Origin: Streptomyces fulvoviolaceus | Lineage (GTDB): Bacteria; Actinomycetota; Actinomycetes; Streptomycetales; Streptomycetaceae | Direction of reading: 5' to 3' | Assembly: GCF_000718165.1 (NCBI RefSeq) | Contig: NZ_JOEY01000006.1 | Span: 62,001 to 126,000, forward strand | Length of the DNA stretch: 64,000 bases | Part shown: positions 26,100 to 34,250 of the stretch, one piece after another | How positions within the stretch are numbered: position 1 is the first letter of the stretch | Layout of the letters: every line of letters starts with the position of its first letter | Notes under the pieces: generated by a model | Database searches by the model: none | Told to the model about the DNA's origin: nothing | What the model saw: the letters and a program-made list of their open reading frames with translations, nothing else | Translations under genes and position numbers: made by a program

Positions 26100-26968
26100 G
26101 CCAGGCTCTCCTTGCGGAATCGGGCGGCCCAGTCGGAGGTGGCCTTGAGCCCGCCGAACGTATAGAAGTGGATCTTCAAGTCGCCGTGGCGGGCCGGGTC
26201 ATGGGCCGCGGCGAGGTCCCGCAGGAACCGGTCCGGTCCCGTGGTGCCCATCAGGTTCGTCAGCGAGAACCCGTATTTCTTGACGACGGAGGCGCTGGTG
26301 CCGACCCCGAAGCGGGCGGCGTACGCCATGAGCCGGCGCACTCCCGCGGGCCCGGGCACCCCGATCCTGATCGGGAGTCCGATGCCTTGGCGCCGCACCT
26401 CCTCCACCCACGCGAGCACCGGGTCGACGTCGAACCCGAACTGCGTGATGATGCCGCCCTCCAGGGGCTGGGCGGCGAGCGCCGTGTGCTTGTCCCGCAG
26501 CGCGGACCAGAGCGCGGTGCCGTCGATCGCGGGGTGGCCCTCCGGGTACCCGCTGATGCCGACGTGGCGGACGCCGAACTCCTGCAGCAGTCCTGTGTCG
26601 ATGAGGGACAGGGAGTCGGCGTAGGGGCCCTCGGGATGTGGCGGATCCCCGCCGACGACGAACACGTTCTCGGACGTGCCGTCGGCGTGCAGGCCGGCGA
26701 GGAACCGCTCGAAGTCGCCGCGCGATCCGAGGCGGCGGGCGGATATGTGCGGTACGGGAACGAAGCCGAGCCGCTTGACCGCCCGGGCCGCGTCCAGCCG
26801 CATCCGCAGGTCCTCGTTGCCCAGGAAGGTGACGTTGATGCGGGTGCCTTGGGGGATGGCGTCGCGGGCTTCCTCCAGCTTGAGGACGTCCTTCCCCGTC
26901 ATCTCCAGGGAGAAGTCCTCAAGTAGTGCGGTACCGACCGCTGTTCGTGCCGTGCTCGCGGGGTTCAT
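26096..26968 (-). CDS. metF: Methylenetetrahydrofolate reductase (MetF-type)
   Basis: 290 residues with the MTHFR TIM-barrel pattern: FSLEMTGKD, INVTFLGNEDLRMR, FVPVPHISARRL, NVFVVGGDPPHPEGPY, GISGYPEGHP, IITQFGFD, IRIGVPGPAG and HFYTFGGLKATSDW. The FAD enzyme interconverts 5-methyl-THF and 5,10-methylene-THF. Next to THF-dependent O-demethylases the likely direction is oxidation of 5-methyl-THF, as proposed for the MetF partner of Sphingobium LigM. The ATG at 26968 is chosen because a longer in-frame start would run into ligM. It follows ligM by 29 bases and overlaps purU by four. Confidence 0.92.
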   Translation of the reverse strand: MNPASTARTAVGTALLEDFSLEMTGKDVLKLEEARDAIPQGTRINVTFLGNEDLRMRLDAARAVKRLGFVPVPHISARRLGSRGDFERFLAGLHADGTSENVFVVGGDPPHPEGPYADSLSLIDTGLLQEFGVRHVGISGYPEGHPAIDGTALWSALRDKHTALAAQPLEGGIITQFGFDVDPVLAWVEEVRRQGIGLPIRIGVPGPAGVRRLMAYAARFGVGTSASVVKKYGFSLTNLMGTTGPDRFLRDLAAAHDPARHGDLKIHFYTFGGLKATSDWAARFRKESLA

Positions 26969-26997
26969 CGTCGTTCGTCTCGCTTTCCGGGCCGGCG

Positions 26998-28341
26998 TCA
27001 GCGGTTGCGGCGGTAGAGCGTGCGCGCGTGCTGGTTGAACGGCGCAGGCTGAACGGTGGCGCGGATGCGCGGGAAGCCGAGGTCCGCCTCCGGGTCGGTA
27101 CCGGCACCGGGGTGCTCGCCCCACACCACCCAGACCTCGGTGCCGGGCTCCGCGTGCTCCTGGTCGATCAACGTCAGCGCCAGGACCGTTCCGACGGGGT
27201 CGATGGACGCCGTCTGCATGGTCACGCCGACCATGCCGGTCACGTTCTCCACCCGGTGACGGGCATAGCTGAGGACAAAGCCGGGGTCCGCGCCCTGTCC
27301 GACCACGGTGCGGACGTCGTCCGGGTCGAGGACGAGGGTGACCTTCGTGCGCAGCGGCGAGTCCTTGGCCTTCCGCAGGGCGTCCCGGCCCACGAAGTCA
27401 TGGCCGAAGTGGATCAGCTTCCCGTAGCCGAGCTCGTACGGAGAGACGTAGTAGTCCTCGATGTCCTCGGAGAAGTAGCTGCCGTTCAGCGGGCGCTTGC
27501 CCTCGATGCCGAACAGGGGCAGGTACGTGCGGTATTCCGCCAGGTCCGGGTCGGTGTAGATGCCGGGCACCGGCGAGGGGATCCAGCCACTCTCCACACT
27601 CGGCGTGGCGTAGGCGAAGGCGCCGACCTGGACCAGGCCGAGCGGCTCGCCGGCCTTCAGGAACGCCTCGTGGACGTACACCGCGTGCTCCCACGGACCG
27701 ATGAACTCGAAACCGGCCTGGCCGGCCATGCCGTGGCGCAGAGCGCGGAAGGCGCGGCCGCCGAGGGACACGACGGCGGAGTGGAAGAACTTCGTCTCCG
27801 GCAGCGGCCCGCCGAAGACCCGCTCGACGAGTTCCGTCGCCAGCGGGCCCTGGATCTGGTAGCGGAACAGCTTCGGATCGCCGCCGCCCGGGCGGAAGGC
27901 GGAGGACGGGTCGGTGACGAAGCCGACGTCGTAGCCGCCCTTCTCCGCGTGGTACTGCACCCAGTGCTGGGCGGCCGGGATCCCGCTGAGCAGGTACTTG
28001 TTCTCGCCCTCGCGAGCGAGGATCCCATCGGTGACGATGTGGCCGTCACGGGTGACCGGCACGTACTGCTTGGCCTGGCCGATCGCGAACTTCTCGAAGT
28101 TGTTGACGCCGTGCTCCGCCAACGCCCTTGTGGCGTCCGGGCCTTCGATCCACATGTCGTACATGTGGTGCGAGAGGTTGAGCAGGGCCACACCCTCGTG
28201 CCAGGCCGCCTGCTCCTGACGCCAGCCCGCGTACTCGTGGTCGACGACCTCCGGAATCCACGGTTCGGCGTTCGGCCGCCACAGCAGCTCGATCGGCGAT
28301 CCGGCCTTGTCGATGCCGTCCTGGAGGGAGGGGGTTGCCAT
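26998..28341 (-). CDS. ligM: LigM-like THF-dependent aromatic O-demethylase
   Basis: 447 residues aligning well with Sphingobium LigM/DesA: WHEGVALLNLSHHMYDMWI, AIGQAKQYVPVT, GHIVTDGIL, YQIQGPLATELVE, LRHGMAGQAGFEFIGPWE, ESGWIPSPVPGIYT, SYFSEDIEDYYVSPYELGYG, GHDFVGRDAL and VVWGEHPGA. These enzymes move the methyl group of vanillate, syringate or 3-O-methylgallate to THF. The ATG follows AAGGAG. First gene of the ligM-metF-purU-folD-pabB run, with a LacI-type operator 34 bases upstream. It differs clearly from the copy at 29542, so the two may use different methoxy substrates. Confidence 0.88.
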   Translation of the reverse strand: MATPSLQDGIDKAGSPIELLWRPNAEPWIPEVVDHEYAGWRQEQAAWHEGVALLNLSHHMYDMWIEGPDATRALAEHGVNNFEKFAIGQAKQYVPVTRDGHIVTDGILAREGENKYLLSGIPAAQHWVQYHAEKGGYDVGFVTDPSSAFRPGGGDPKLFRYQIQGPLATELVERVFGGPLPETKFFHSAVVSLGGRAFRALRHGMAGQAGFEFIGPWEHAVYVHEAFLKAGEPLGLVQVGAFAYATPSVESGWIPSPVPGIYTDPDLAEYRTYLPLFGIEGKRPLNGSYFSEDIEDYYVSPYELGYGKLIHFGHDFVGRDALRKAKDSPLRTKVTLVLDPDDVRTVVGQGADPGFVLSYARHRVENVTGMVGVTMQTASIDPVGTVLALTLIDQEHAEPGTEVWVVWGEHPGAGTDPEADLGFPRIRATVQPAPFNQHARTLYRRNR

Positions 28342-28374
28342 TGCGGCTCCTTGTTCGTAGTGATCCAGTGTGAG

Positions 28375-28388
28375 CTAAATCGATCTAG
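28375..28388. promoter_or_regulatory. LacI-type operator, copy 4 (ligM operon promoter)
   Basis: CTAAATCGATCTAG, 34 bases upstream of the ligM ATG, where repression of the five-gene C1 operon would be expected. Confidence 0.68.
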
Positions 28389-28408
28389 TAGACCGCGAGT
28401 GAAGCGAC

Positions 28409-28423
28409 CTCACCCGAGGTGAG
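28409..28423 (-). terminator. Hairpin downstream of folP
   Basis: CTCACC/GGTGAG stem with a CGA loop, between the folP stop and the ligM operator. It may end folP transcription. There is no T-run, which is normal in this GC range, so it is only a candidate. Confidence 0.35.
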
Positions 28424-28441
28424 TGCCGAGTTGCGGACTAC

Positions 28442-29353
28442 TTACAGACCCGGGTCACGGTCCCGGTCGACGTGTTCGAGATACGCCGCCGCCATGCGCA
28501 CCGCATCGAGGCCGGCGCGGACATCATGGACGCGCACGCAGAACGCACCCGCCCCGGCGGCGAGCGCCGAGACGGCGGCCGTCGCCATGTCCCGCCCGCC
28601 GGGCGGCACTTCACCGGCGCCCCCGACCGCGAGGGCGGCGCCGATGAACCGCTTCCTCGACGCGCCGACGAGCAGGGGGTACCCCAACTGCCGAAGCGCC
28701 CCCAGGCCGGCCAGAAGCGCCCAGTCGTGCTCGGGCCGCTTGGCGAAGCCGAGCCCGGGATCGAGGACGACACGGGACGGGTCCACACCCTGCTCCGCCA
28801 ACTGCCACAAGCGACAGCCGAGTTCGGCGACGACATCGGCCACGACATCGTCGTAGTCCGCGTGCCGGTCCATCTCGTGACTCGGTGCGCGCCAGTGCAT
28901 GGCGACGTACGGAACACCGGCCAGAGCAACGGTCCGTGCCATGGCCCGGTCGGCCAGGCCGCCGCTGACGTCGTTGACCAGACGCGCCCCCGCCTCGACG
29001 TTGGCCCGGGCCACGGGCGCGTGCATGGTGTCGATGCTCGTGCACACGCCGGCGCGGGCCAGTTCACGCACCACCGGCACGGTCCGGGCCAGCTCCTCGT
29101 CCAAGCCCACGGGCCGCGCCCCGGGCCGGGTGGACTCGCCGCCCACGTCCACGATGTCCGCGCCCTGAGCGGCGAGTTCCAGGCCCCGGTCGATCGCACA
29201 CCGGATGTCCATGTACAGGCCGCCGTCGGAGAAGGAGTCCGGCGTGACGTTGAGGATCCCCATGACCAGACATCGGCCCGGTCGGGGGAGCCCCTCCATT
29301 TCCACAGGCGGTCCCGGTCTCCCGGCGGTGGCAACGCTTTGCATGGTTGACAT
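28442..29353 (-). CDS. folP: Dihydropteroate synthase (FolP)
   Basis: 303 residues with the DHPS signatures: MGILNVTPDSFSDGG, GADIVDVGGESTRPGA, SIDTMHAPVA, LVNDVSGG, YVAMHWR, VLDPGLGFAKRPEHD and LLVGASRKRFIG. It joins p-aminobenzoate to the pterin pyrophosphate in folate synthesis. The ATG at 29353 is nine bases after GAGGAGG; an in-frame TTG at 29362 directly abuts that site and is less likely. Two LacI-type operators lie upstream (29400 and 29435), placing folate synthesis in the same regulon as the demethylases. It may be a second folP beside a housekeeping copy. Confidence 0.93.
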   Translation of the reverse strand: MSTMQSVATAGRPGPPVEMEGLPRPGRCLVMGILNVTPDSFSDGGLYMDIRCAIDRGLELAAQGADIVDVGGESTRPGARPVGLDEELARTVPVVRELARAGVCTSIDTMHAPVARANVEAGARLVNDVSGGLADRAMARTVALAGVPYVAMHWRAPSHEMDRHADYDDVVADVVAELGCRLWQLAEQGVDPSRVVLDPGLGFAKRPEHDWALLAGLGALRQLGYPLLVGASRKRFIGAALAVGGAGEVPPGGRDMATAAVSALAAGAGAFCVRVHDVRAGLDAVRMAAAYLEHVDRDRDPGL

Positions 29354-29399
29354 CGGCGGCAACCTCCTCGATCCCGCGCCCCGCGGCGGGAAACGAATG

Positions 29400-29413
29400 C
29401 TAAATCGATTAGG
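29400..29413. promoter_or_regulatory. LacI-type operator, copy 5 (folP promoter)
   Basis: CTAAATCGATTAGG, 47 bases upstream of the folP start and 35 bp centre-to-centre from copy 6. Confidence 0.65.
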
Positions 29414-29434
29414 TCGTCATGTTACAGAAGGATA

Positions 29435-29448
29435 CTTAATCGTTCTAG
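29435..29448. promoter_or_regulatory. LacI-type operator, copy 6 (folP promoter)
   Basis: CTTAATCGTTCTAG; the exact reverse complement of copy 2 in front of lacI. Confidence 0.68.
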
Positions 29449-29541
29449 CGCCGAGACGGCGCACTCCCGTTCGTCGAGCGAAAGCTGAGGTTGCACGCTG
29501 AACGGGGGTGCCACCGCCCAGGAGCCGGTGAGGCCGACGCG

Positions 29542-30888
29542 TCAGCGCTTGTCACTCGCGAAAGGTCGGCGGGAGATGGTCGCGCGGATGGTGGTCTGCG
29601 CGTGACGCTCGACGGTCGGGTTGGCGGATCCGCCGTTCGGTTCGCCCCAGACCAGGTCGACCTCGCGTCCGTAGCCCAGTTCGTCCGCGTCGATCATGCA
29701 GACGGAGATCCAGCTGCGGACGTTGGACGAGTAGCTGCAGAGCGTCGACAACCCGATGAGCCGGCCGTCGCACTCGATGCGGTCGAACTGGGAGGCCGAG
29801 TAGAACGCGGCGGGCGTCTCGATGTACTTGAAGCGCCGGTCGCCCTGCTCGTACATGCCGGCGTACACGCGGGCGACGTCGTCACGGTGCCAGGACAGCC
29901 AGGCCTTCTTGCGGTGCTTCCGTCCGCGCATCCGCTCCAGAGCCCCACGGCCGATGAAGTCGTGGTCGAACTTGAGGATGTGGCCGTAGCCCAGGTCGTA
30001 GGGGGTGACGTAGTAGTCGTCGATCTGGTCGGGGACGAAGCTGCCGCCGGTCGAGAGGTTCGCCTCGAAGCTCCGCGCGCCCAGCCACTCGCGGTACGGC
30101 TTCATGTTCTCGCCCGAGTAGACGGCCGGCACGGTGGAGGCGATCCAGCCCGACTCCGTGGCCACCGAGGCGTAGGCGCGGCCTCCGATCTGGCGGATCC
30201 CGTACGACTCGCCCGCTTCCAGGAGCGTGTCGCGGATGCCGTCGAGGTCGGCGTAGGGGCCGAAGAACTCCAGGCCGGGGAAGCCGGACATGCGGTGGTT
30301 GAGAGCGGTGACCTCGTACTTGCCGACGTGGAAGCGACCCATGGTGAAGAAGGGGATGTCCGGCATCGGGCCGCCGTTGACCTCCTCGAAGATGCGGGCC
30401 GCGTACGGGCCCTGCAACTGCAGTCGGAAGAACTCGCGGCCGTTCGGGTTCTGCGCGGTGCGCTCGTCGCGACGGACGGTGACGTCGTAGCCGCCGGTCT
30501 CGGCGTGGAACTGGACCCAGTTGAGGGCCGGCGGGCGTCCGACGATCCGGACCAGGTTGTCGGCGAGGCAGAAGAGGATGCAGTCGCCGATCATGTAGCC
30601 GTCGTGGTTGACCGCGATGAACTGCTTGGCCTGCATGGGACCGAAGCCCTCGAAGCTGTTCGCGCCGAGCTCCGACAGCAGGCGGTAGCAGTCCGGGCCC
30701 TCCACCGTGAGGTCGGTCATGTGGTGGGAGAGGTCCATCAGAGCGGCAGTGGTGCGCCAACTCTCCTGCTCGTCACGCCAGTTGGTGAACTCGGCCCGGA
30801 TCGGGAAGGGATACGCCCCCGACCGGCCGCCGCGCAGGAGCGCCAGCGGCCCGCCGGCCTCGCGTATCTGGTCCTCAAGGTGTGCCAT
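29542..30888 (-). CDS. LigM/DesA-like THF-dependent aromatic O-demethylase
   Basis: 448 residues, close in plan to LigM: FTNWRDEQESWRTTAALMD, LSHHMTDLTVEGPDCYRLL, MQAKQFIAVNHDGYMIGD, FRLQLQGPYAARIFEEVNGG, NHRMSGFPGLEFFGPY, ATESGWIASTVPAVYSGENM, DQIDDYYVTPYDLGYGHI, DHDFIGRGALERM and VDLVWGEPNGG. The GGSFVP and WGE-NGG patterns are the ones shared with Sphingobium LigM, so this may be the closest of the three copies. The ATG at 30888 follows GGAGG. It is divergent from the TetR gene, and the palindrome at 31053-31069 lies between them. No LacI-type box lies directly in front, so control may be separate. Confidence 0.88.
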   Translation of the reverse strand: MAHLEDQIREAGGPLALLRGGRSGAYPFPIRAEFTNWRDEQESWRTTAALMDLSHHMTDLTVEGPDCYRLLSELGANSFEGFGPMQAKQFIAVNHDGYMIGDCILFCLADNLVRIVGRPPALNWVQFHAETGGYDVTVRRDERTAQNPNGREFFRLQLQGPYAARIFEEVNGGPMPDIPFFTMGRFHVGKYEVTALNHRMSGFPGLEFFGPYADLDGIRDTLLEAGESYGIRQIGGRAYASVATESGWIASTVPAVYSGENMKPYREWLGARSFEANLSTGGSFVPDQIDDYYVTPYDLGYGHILKFDHDFIGRGALERMRGRKHRKKAWLSWHRDDVARVYAGMYEQGDRRFKYIETPAAFYSASQFDRIECDGRLIGLSTLCSYSSNVRSWISVCMIDADELGYGREVDLVWGEPNGGSANPTVERHAQTTIRATISRRPFASDKR

Positions 30889-31052
30889 TGCTTCCTCCAT
30901 GTGTTGCCGATGCGGCTGCGGTGACGCTTCAACAGCGGGTGGGAAGGGTGCCGACGCGGCGAAAAAAGGGGGCGGGAAGTCCGTCCGGTGGACGTCGGCG
31001 GCTCGACGTAACCGTGCTGGTGCCGACGGAGGCAGGCTCCGACCAGCAGCGG

Positions 31053-31069
31053 TACTGTACCGTACAGTA
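31053..31069. promoter_or_regulatory. 17-bp perfect palindrome, candidate TetR operator
   Basis: TACTGTAC-C-GTACAGTA in the intergenic region between the divergent LigM-like gene and the TetR gene. Position and symmetry fit an autoregulatory TetR-family operator that also controls the demethylase. Confidence 0.7.
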
Positions 31070-31108
31070 CTGTCGTGTTCCATGGATGAGCAAGAGGCGG
31101 CTTATACG

Positions 31109-31735
31109 ATGTCGGCCGTGCAGAGGATGAAGGCCGCGGACCGCCGAAAGCTGATCCTGCGTGCGGCGGGCGAGCTGTTCCTCGACAGGGGCTACTCCGG
31201 CGTCACGATGGAGGATGTGCTGACGGAGGTCGGCGGCTCCAAGGCGACGCTCTACCGGCACTTCGCGGACAAGGCCGAGCTCTTCCAGGCCGCGGTGGAG
31301 GCCCTGTGCGACGAGTGGTCCAAGCCGGTGCACTCCTTCACACCCCCCAGCGCCGACCTCACCGAGACACTCACGGCCCTGGGCGGACACTTCGCCGCCC
31401 TGGTACTCACCCCTCAGGCCATCGCCCTGCACCGGCTGGTCACCGCGGAGGCGGAACGCATGCCGGAGGTGGGCCGGGCCTTCTTCGAGCACGGCCCCGC
31501 GGCCGGCCAGGGCGTGCTGGCCAAGTGCCTGCAACAGGCCCACGATGCCGGTGAGATCGAGGTCGCCCACCCCGTACGGGCGGCGGCACAGCTCTACCAG
31601 GCGATGCTGGGCGACGCCCAGATGCGACTGCTGACCAACTCCCCGCACAAACCCGACGACGCGGAGATCGAGGAGAGCATCTCCCTGGCGGTCCGGGTGT
31701 TCCTGCACGGTACGACCCCTGGCATTCGACGGTAG
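31109..31735 (+). CDS. TetR-family transcriptional regulator
   Basis: 208 residues. The N-terminal helix-turn-helix is ILRAAGELFLDRGYSGVTME then VLTEVGGSKATLYRHFADK, followed by an all-helical ligand domain with a TetR_C-type pattern (FAALVLTPQAIALHRLV). I choose the ATG at 31109 because AGAGGCGG precedes it; an earlier in-frame ATG at 31082 lies only 13 bases from the palindrome and lacks a ribosome site. It is divergent from the LigM-like gene at 29542-30888 and probably represses it until an aromatic ligand binds. Confidence 0.88.
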   Translation: MSAVQRMKAADRRKLILRAAGELFLDRGYSGVTMEDVLTEVGGSKATLYRHFADKAELFQAAVEALCDEWSKPVHSFTPPSADLTETLTALGGHFAALVLTPQAIALHRLVTAEAERMPEVGRAFFEHGPAAGQGVLAKCLQQAHDAGEIEVAHPVRAAAQLYQAMLGDAQMRLLTNSPHKPDDAEIEESISLAVRVFLHGTTPGIRR

Positions 31736-31788
31736 GGACACCGCCCGTCCGACCCTCGCGAGGAGCGGGCACCTCTGTTAGCGTGCAA

Positions 31789-31802
31789 CTAGAACGTTTA
31801 AG
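31789..31802. promoter_or_regulatory. LacI-type operator, copy 7 (LysR gene promoter)
   Basis: CTAGAACGTTTAAG, 84 bases upstream of the LysR ATG. It puts the LysR gene under the same repressor as the folate and demethylase genes. Confidence 0.65.
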
Positions 31803-31885
31803 TTCAGAGATCGTCGCACCATCTCGCAACGCATGTCCGCCCTGGCCGGAGGGACGCCCGAGCCATGGGAGGCTGGAGGAGTTCC

Positions 31886-32797
31886 ATGGACCGCATGCTC
31901 TTGATGCGCAGCTTCGTCACCGTCGCGCAGATCGGCAGTTTCAGTGGAGCCGCCCGGACACTGGGCTCGTCGGGCTCCCTCGTCTCCCGTCATGTCGCGG
32001 AGCTGGAGCGGCAGATCGGTGTCCGGCTGGTCAACCGCACGTCCCGCTCGGTCAGCCTCACCGAACCCGGTCTGCGCTACTCCGAGTTCGCCGCCCGCAT
32101 CCTCGCCGAGGTCGAGGCGGAAGAGGCCGAGATCTCGCAGCAGCACGACCGGGCGGAAGGTCAACTGAGCGTCGTCTGCCCCAAGTGGATCGGGAGTCTC
32201 GACGTCGGGGACGCGATCGCCGCGTTCGCCGCCGCGCATCCGAAGATCGCCGTGCGGTTCGAGCTGGGCGGACTGTCTGAACGCACCTACGACTTCCTGG
32301 ACAGTGGATTCGACGTCGCCCTGCACACCCGGGACCTACGGGACTCCAGGGTGCACCTCAAGAAGATCGCCTCTCTCCCCTTCGCTCTGTGCGCGTCGGA
32401 GGAGTACGTCGAACGGCACGGTTCCCTCCACCGCCCCAACGACCTGGCCGCACACGACTGCCTGGTGCACGTGAACGAACCCGTGTGGCGCCTCGGACAC
32501 GGCTCCACCTCGACGCTGCACAAGATCCGTAACGTGGTCTTCTCCTCGAACTCCTACATCGCCCTGCAGAAGGCCGCCGTCCAGGGCCGCGGCATCGCCC
32601 TGCTCCCCCAGCGCTCGGCCTACGAGGATCTCGTGTCCGGCGCGCTGCGGGTCCAACTCCCTCAAGTCCCCGTGCCCGACCGGCCGTTGTACGCGATCTA
32701 CGGGCCGTGCCGGACGGTGCCGCGGAAGATCGTCGCCCTGCTCGAGTTCCTGACGCGCTGGTTCAAGGAGCATCCGATTCCGGTGATCGGAACCTGA
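31886..32797 (+). CDS. LysR-family transcriptional regulator
   Basis: 303 residues: a winged helix-turn-helix (MRSFVTVAQIGSFSGAARTLG, SGSLVSRHVAELERQIGVRLVNR, about 5-60) and a substrate-binding domain (about 90-295). The ATG at 31886 follows GGAGGAG. No divergent target is present: the upstream gene is the co-directional TetR. It may activate genes of the aromatic cluster or the metallo-hydrolase that follows. A 7-bp stem (TCGGAAC/GTTCCGA, 32787-32805) spans its stop codon. Confidence 0.9.
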   Translation: MDRMLLMRSFVTVAQIGSFSGAARTLGSSGSLVSRHVAELERQIGVRLVNRTSRSVSLTEPGLRYSEFAARILAEVEAEEAEISQQHDRAEGQLSVVCPKWIGSLDVGDAIAAFAAAHPKIAVRFELGGLSERTYDFLDSGFDVALHTRDLRDSRVHLKKIASLPFALCASEEYVERHGSLHRPNDLAAHDCLVHVNEPVWRLGHGSTSTLHKIRNVVFSSNSYIALQKAAVQGRGIALLPQRSAYEDLVSGALRVQLPQVPVPDRPLYAIYGPCRTVPRKIVALLEFLTRWFKEHPIPVIGT

Positions 32798-32907
32798 AGT
32801 TCCGAAAACGTCACCTTAGTGTGCGTGACGTGGTCTCCCCTCTCGTGCGCGGCGGCGGGCAGCATTCCGGCCCTCGTCACATCCCGTTCGCGAGGAGCCG
32901 CCCCGTC

Positions 32908-34071
32908 ATGTGCCCCACCACAGAGAACGATCCGTCGGTCCGAGACCTGGCGGCCACCTCGCCGCGGGGAGAGGCGCAGGGCACGTCCCGCAGAGCGGTC
33001 CTGGGTGCCTTCGCCGCCTCCGCCGTGGTGGCCACGCCGCTGTTGGCGACGACACAGGCTTCTGCGGCGGCGGAGACTTCCAGCTCGGCCCTGTCCCTCG
33101 TTCTCCTGGGCACCAACGGCGGTCCACCGCCGTTGGCGAACCGGTACGGCATCTCCTCCGCCCTCGTCGTCAACGGCAGGACCTATGTCGTCGACTGCGG
33201 TCGCGGAGCGGTGACCCAGTACCTGCGCGCAGGACTGTCGATGCCTTCGCTGGCCGGCATCTTCCTGACCCATCTGCACGCCGACCACGTGGTCGACTAC
33301 TACTCGTTCCCCCTGCTGGCCGCCGGGGCATCCGGGGACCAGGGTTTCCAGGAACCGGTGGCCGTGTACGGTCCCGGCCCCGCGGGCATCCCCTCCACCG
33401 TGGCAGGCGCCCCCGGTGCCGTGCCGGGCACCGTCGCGATGACGAAGCTGGCCGGGCAGACCTACGCCGCCTCCCCCACCTTCTTCATGACCGAACACGC
33501 CGGCATCGACCCGGCCACACTGCTGGACGTTCACGACGTACTGCCACCGGCCGCGACCGCCGCCTCCGCGACGAACACCGCGCCCGCCATGCGGCCGTTC
33601 ACCGTCATGGAGAACGACGACGTCAAGGTCACTGCCGTCCTCGTCCCGCACGGCGCCGTGTTCCCCGCCTACGCCTACCGCTTCGACACCGACCACGGCA
33701 GCGTCGTCTTCTCCGGAGACACGGCGCCCTCCCCCAACGTCATCACGCTGGCCCGGAACGCGGACGTACTGGTGCACGAGGCCCTCTATCCCGAAGGGCT
33801 GGCCGGCCTGGGCCTGCCGCAGTCCCTCATCGACCACATCCTGGCCACGCACACCGACGTGGCGGAACTCGGCAGGATCGCAGCCGAGGCCGACGTCGGA
33901 GCGCTGGTCGCCACCCACCTCGGGCCGGGAGACCCGGCCGCCGTCTCCGACGCGACGTGGCGCCGCCTGCTGCGCGACAGCGCACACCGCGTTGACTACG
34001 GGGGTCGCATGCTTCTGGGCACGGACCTGATGCACCTCCCCATGCACCGGAACCCGACCCGCCGGGGATGA
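32908..34071 (+). CDS. Tat-exported metallo-beta-lactamase-fold hydrolase
   Basis: 387 residues. A Tat signal (TSRRAVLGAFAASAVVATPL, cleavage probably after ASA) precedes an MBL fold of the arylsulfatase/RNase Z-like type: LLGTNGGPPPL, VVDCGRGAVTQYL, metal motif FLTHLHADHVVDYY, VFSGDTAPSPNV, LVHEALYP and ATHLGPGD. The substrate is unknown; the family includes ester and phosphodiester hydrolases. The ATG at 32908 follows GAGGAG; earlier in-frame starts run into the LysR gene and would bury the signal peptide. It could act outside the cell on an aromatic ester, but that is only inference from its neighbours. Confidence 0.83.
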   Translation: MCPTTENDPSVRDLAATSPRGEAQGTSRRAVLGAFAASAVVATPLLATTQASAAAETSSSALSLVLLGTNGGPPPLANRYGISSALVVNGRTYVVDCGRGAVTQYLRAGLSMPSLAGIFLTHLHADHVVDYYSFPLLAAGASGDQGFQEPVAVYGPGPAGIPSTVAGAPGAVPGTVAMTKLAGQTYAASPTFFMTEHAGIDPATLLDVHDVLPPAATAASATNTAPAMRPFTVMENDDVKVTAVLVPHGAVFPAYAYRFDTDHGSVVFSGDTAPSPNVITLARNADVLVHEALYPEGLAGLGLPQSLIDHILATHTDVAELGRIAAEADVGALVATHLGPGDPAAVSDATWRRLLRDSAHRVDYGGRMLLGTDLMHLPMHRNPTRRG

Positions 34072-34093
34072 GACAGCAGGCCGGGCTTCGGGC

Positions 34094-34250
34094 TCAGCGG
34101 AAGGTCTGCACGAGCTTGCCTCGGACATGCCGGCCGGCCAACTCACTCAGGGCCGCCGGGACCTCGGTAAGCGTGACGGTCCTGGACAGCATCGGGTCCA
34201 GGTGGCCGTCCGCGACCAGCGTCAGCAGCTCGCCGAGCTTGTGGACAGGT
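34094..34250 (-). pseudogene. C-terminal remnant of a zinc/quinone-type alcohol dehydrogenase
   Basis: The minus strand encodes about 50 residues ending at a TGA: LGELLTLVADGHLDPMLSR, TVTLTEVPAALSELAG, then RHVRGKLVQTFR. This is the C-terminus pattern of medium-chain dehydrogenase/reductases. The frame has no upstream continuation of the family beyond about 34250, so it is a truncated fragment. Confidence 0.6.

Noticed and set aside
32787..32805. Hairpin over the LysR stop as a terminator
   Set aside because: Short 7-bp stem followed by AAAA rather than T residues; kept only as a note in the gene entry.
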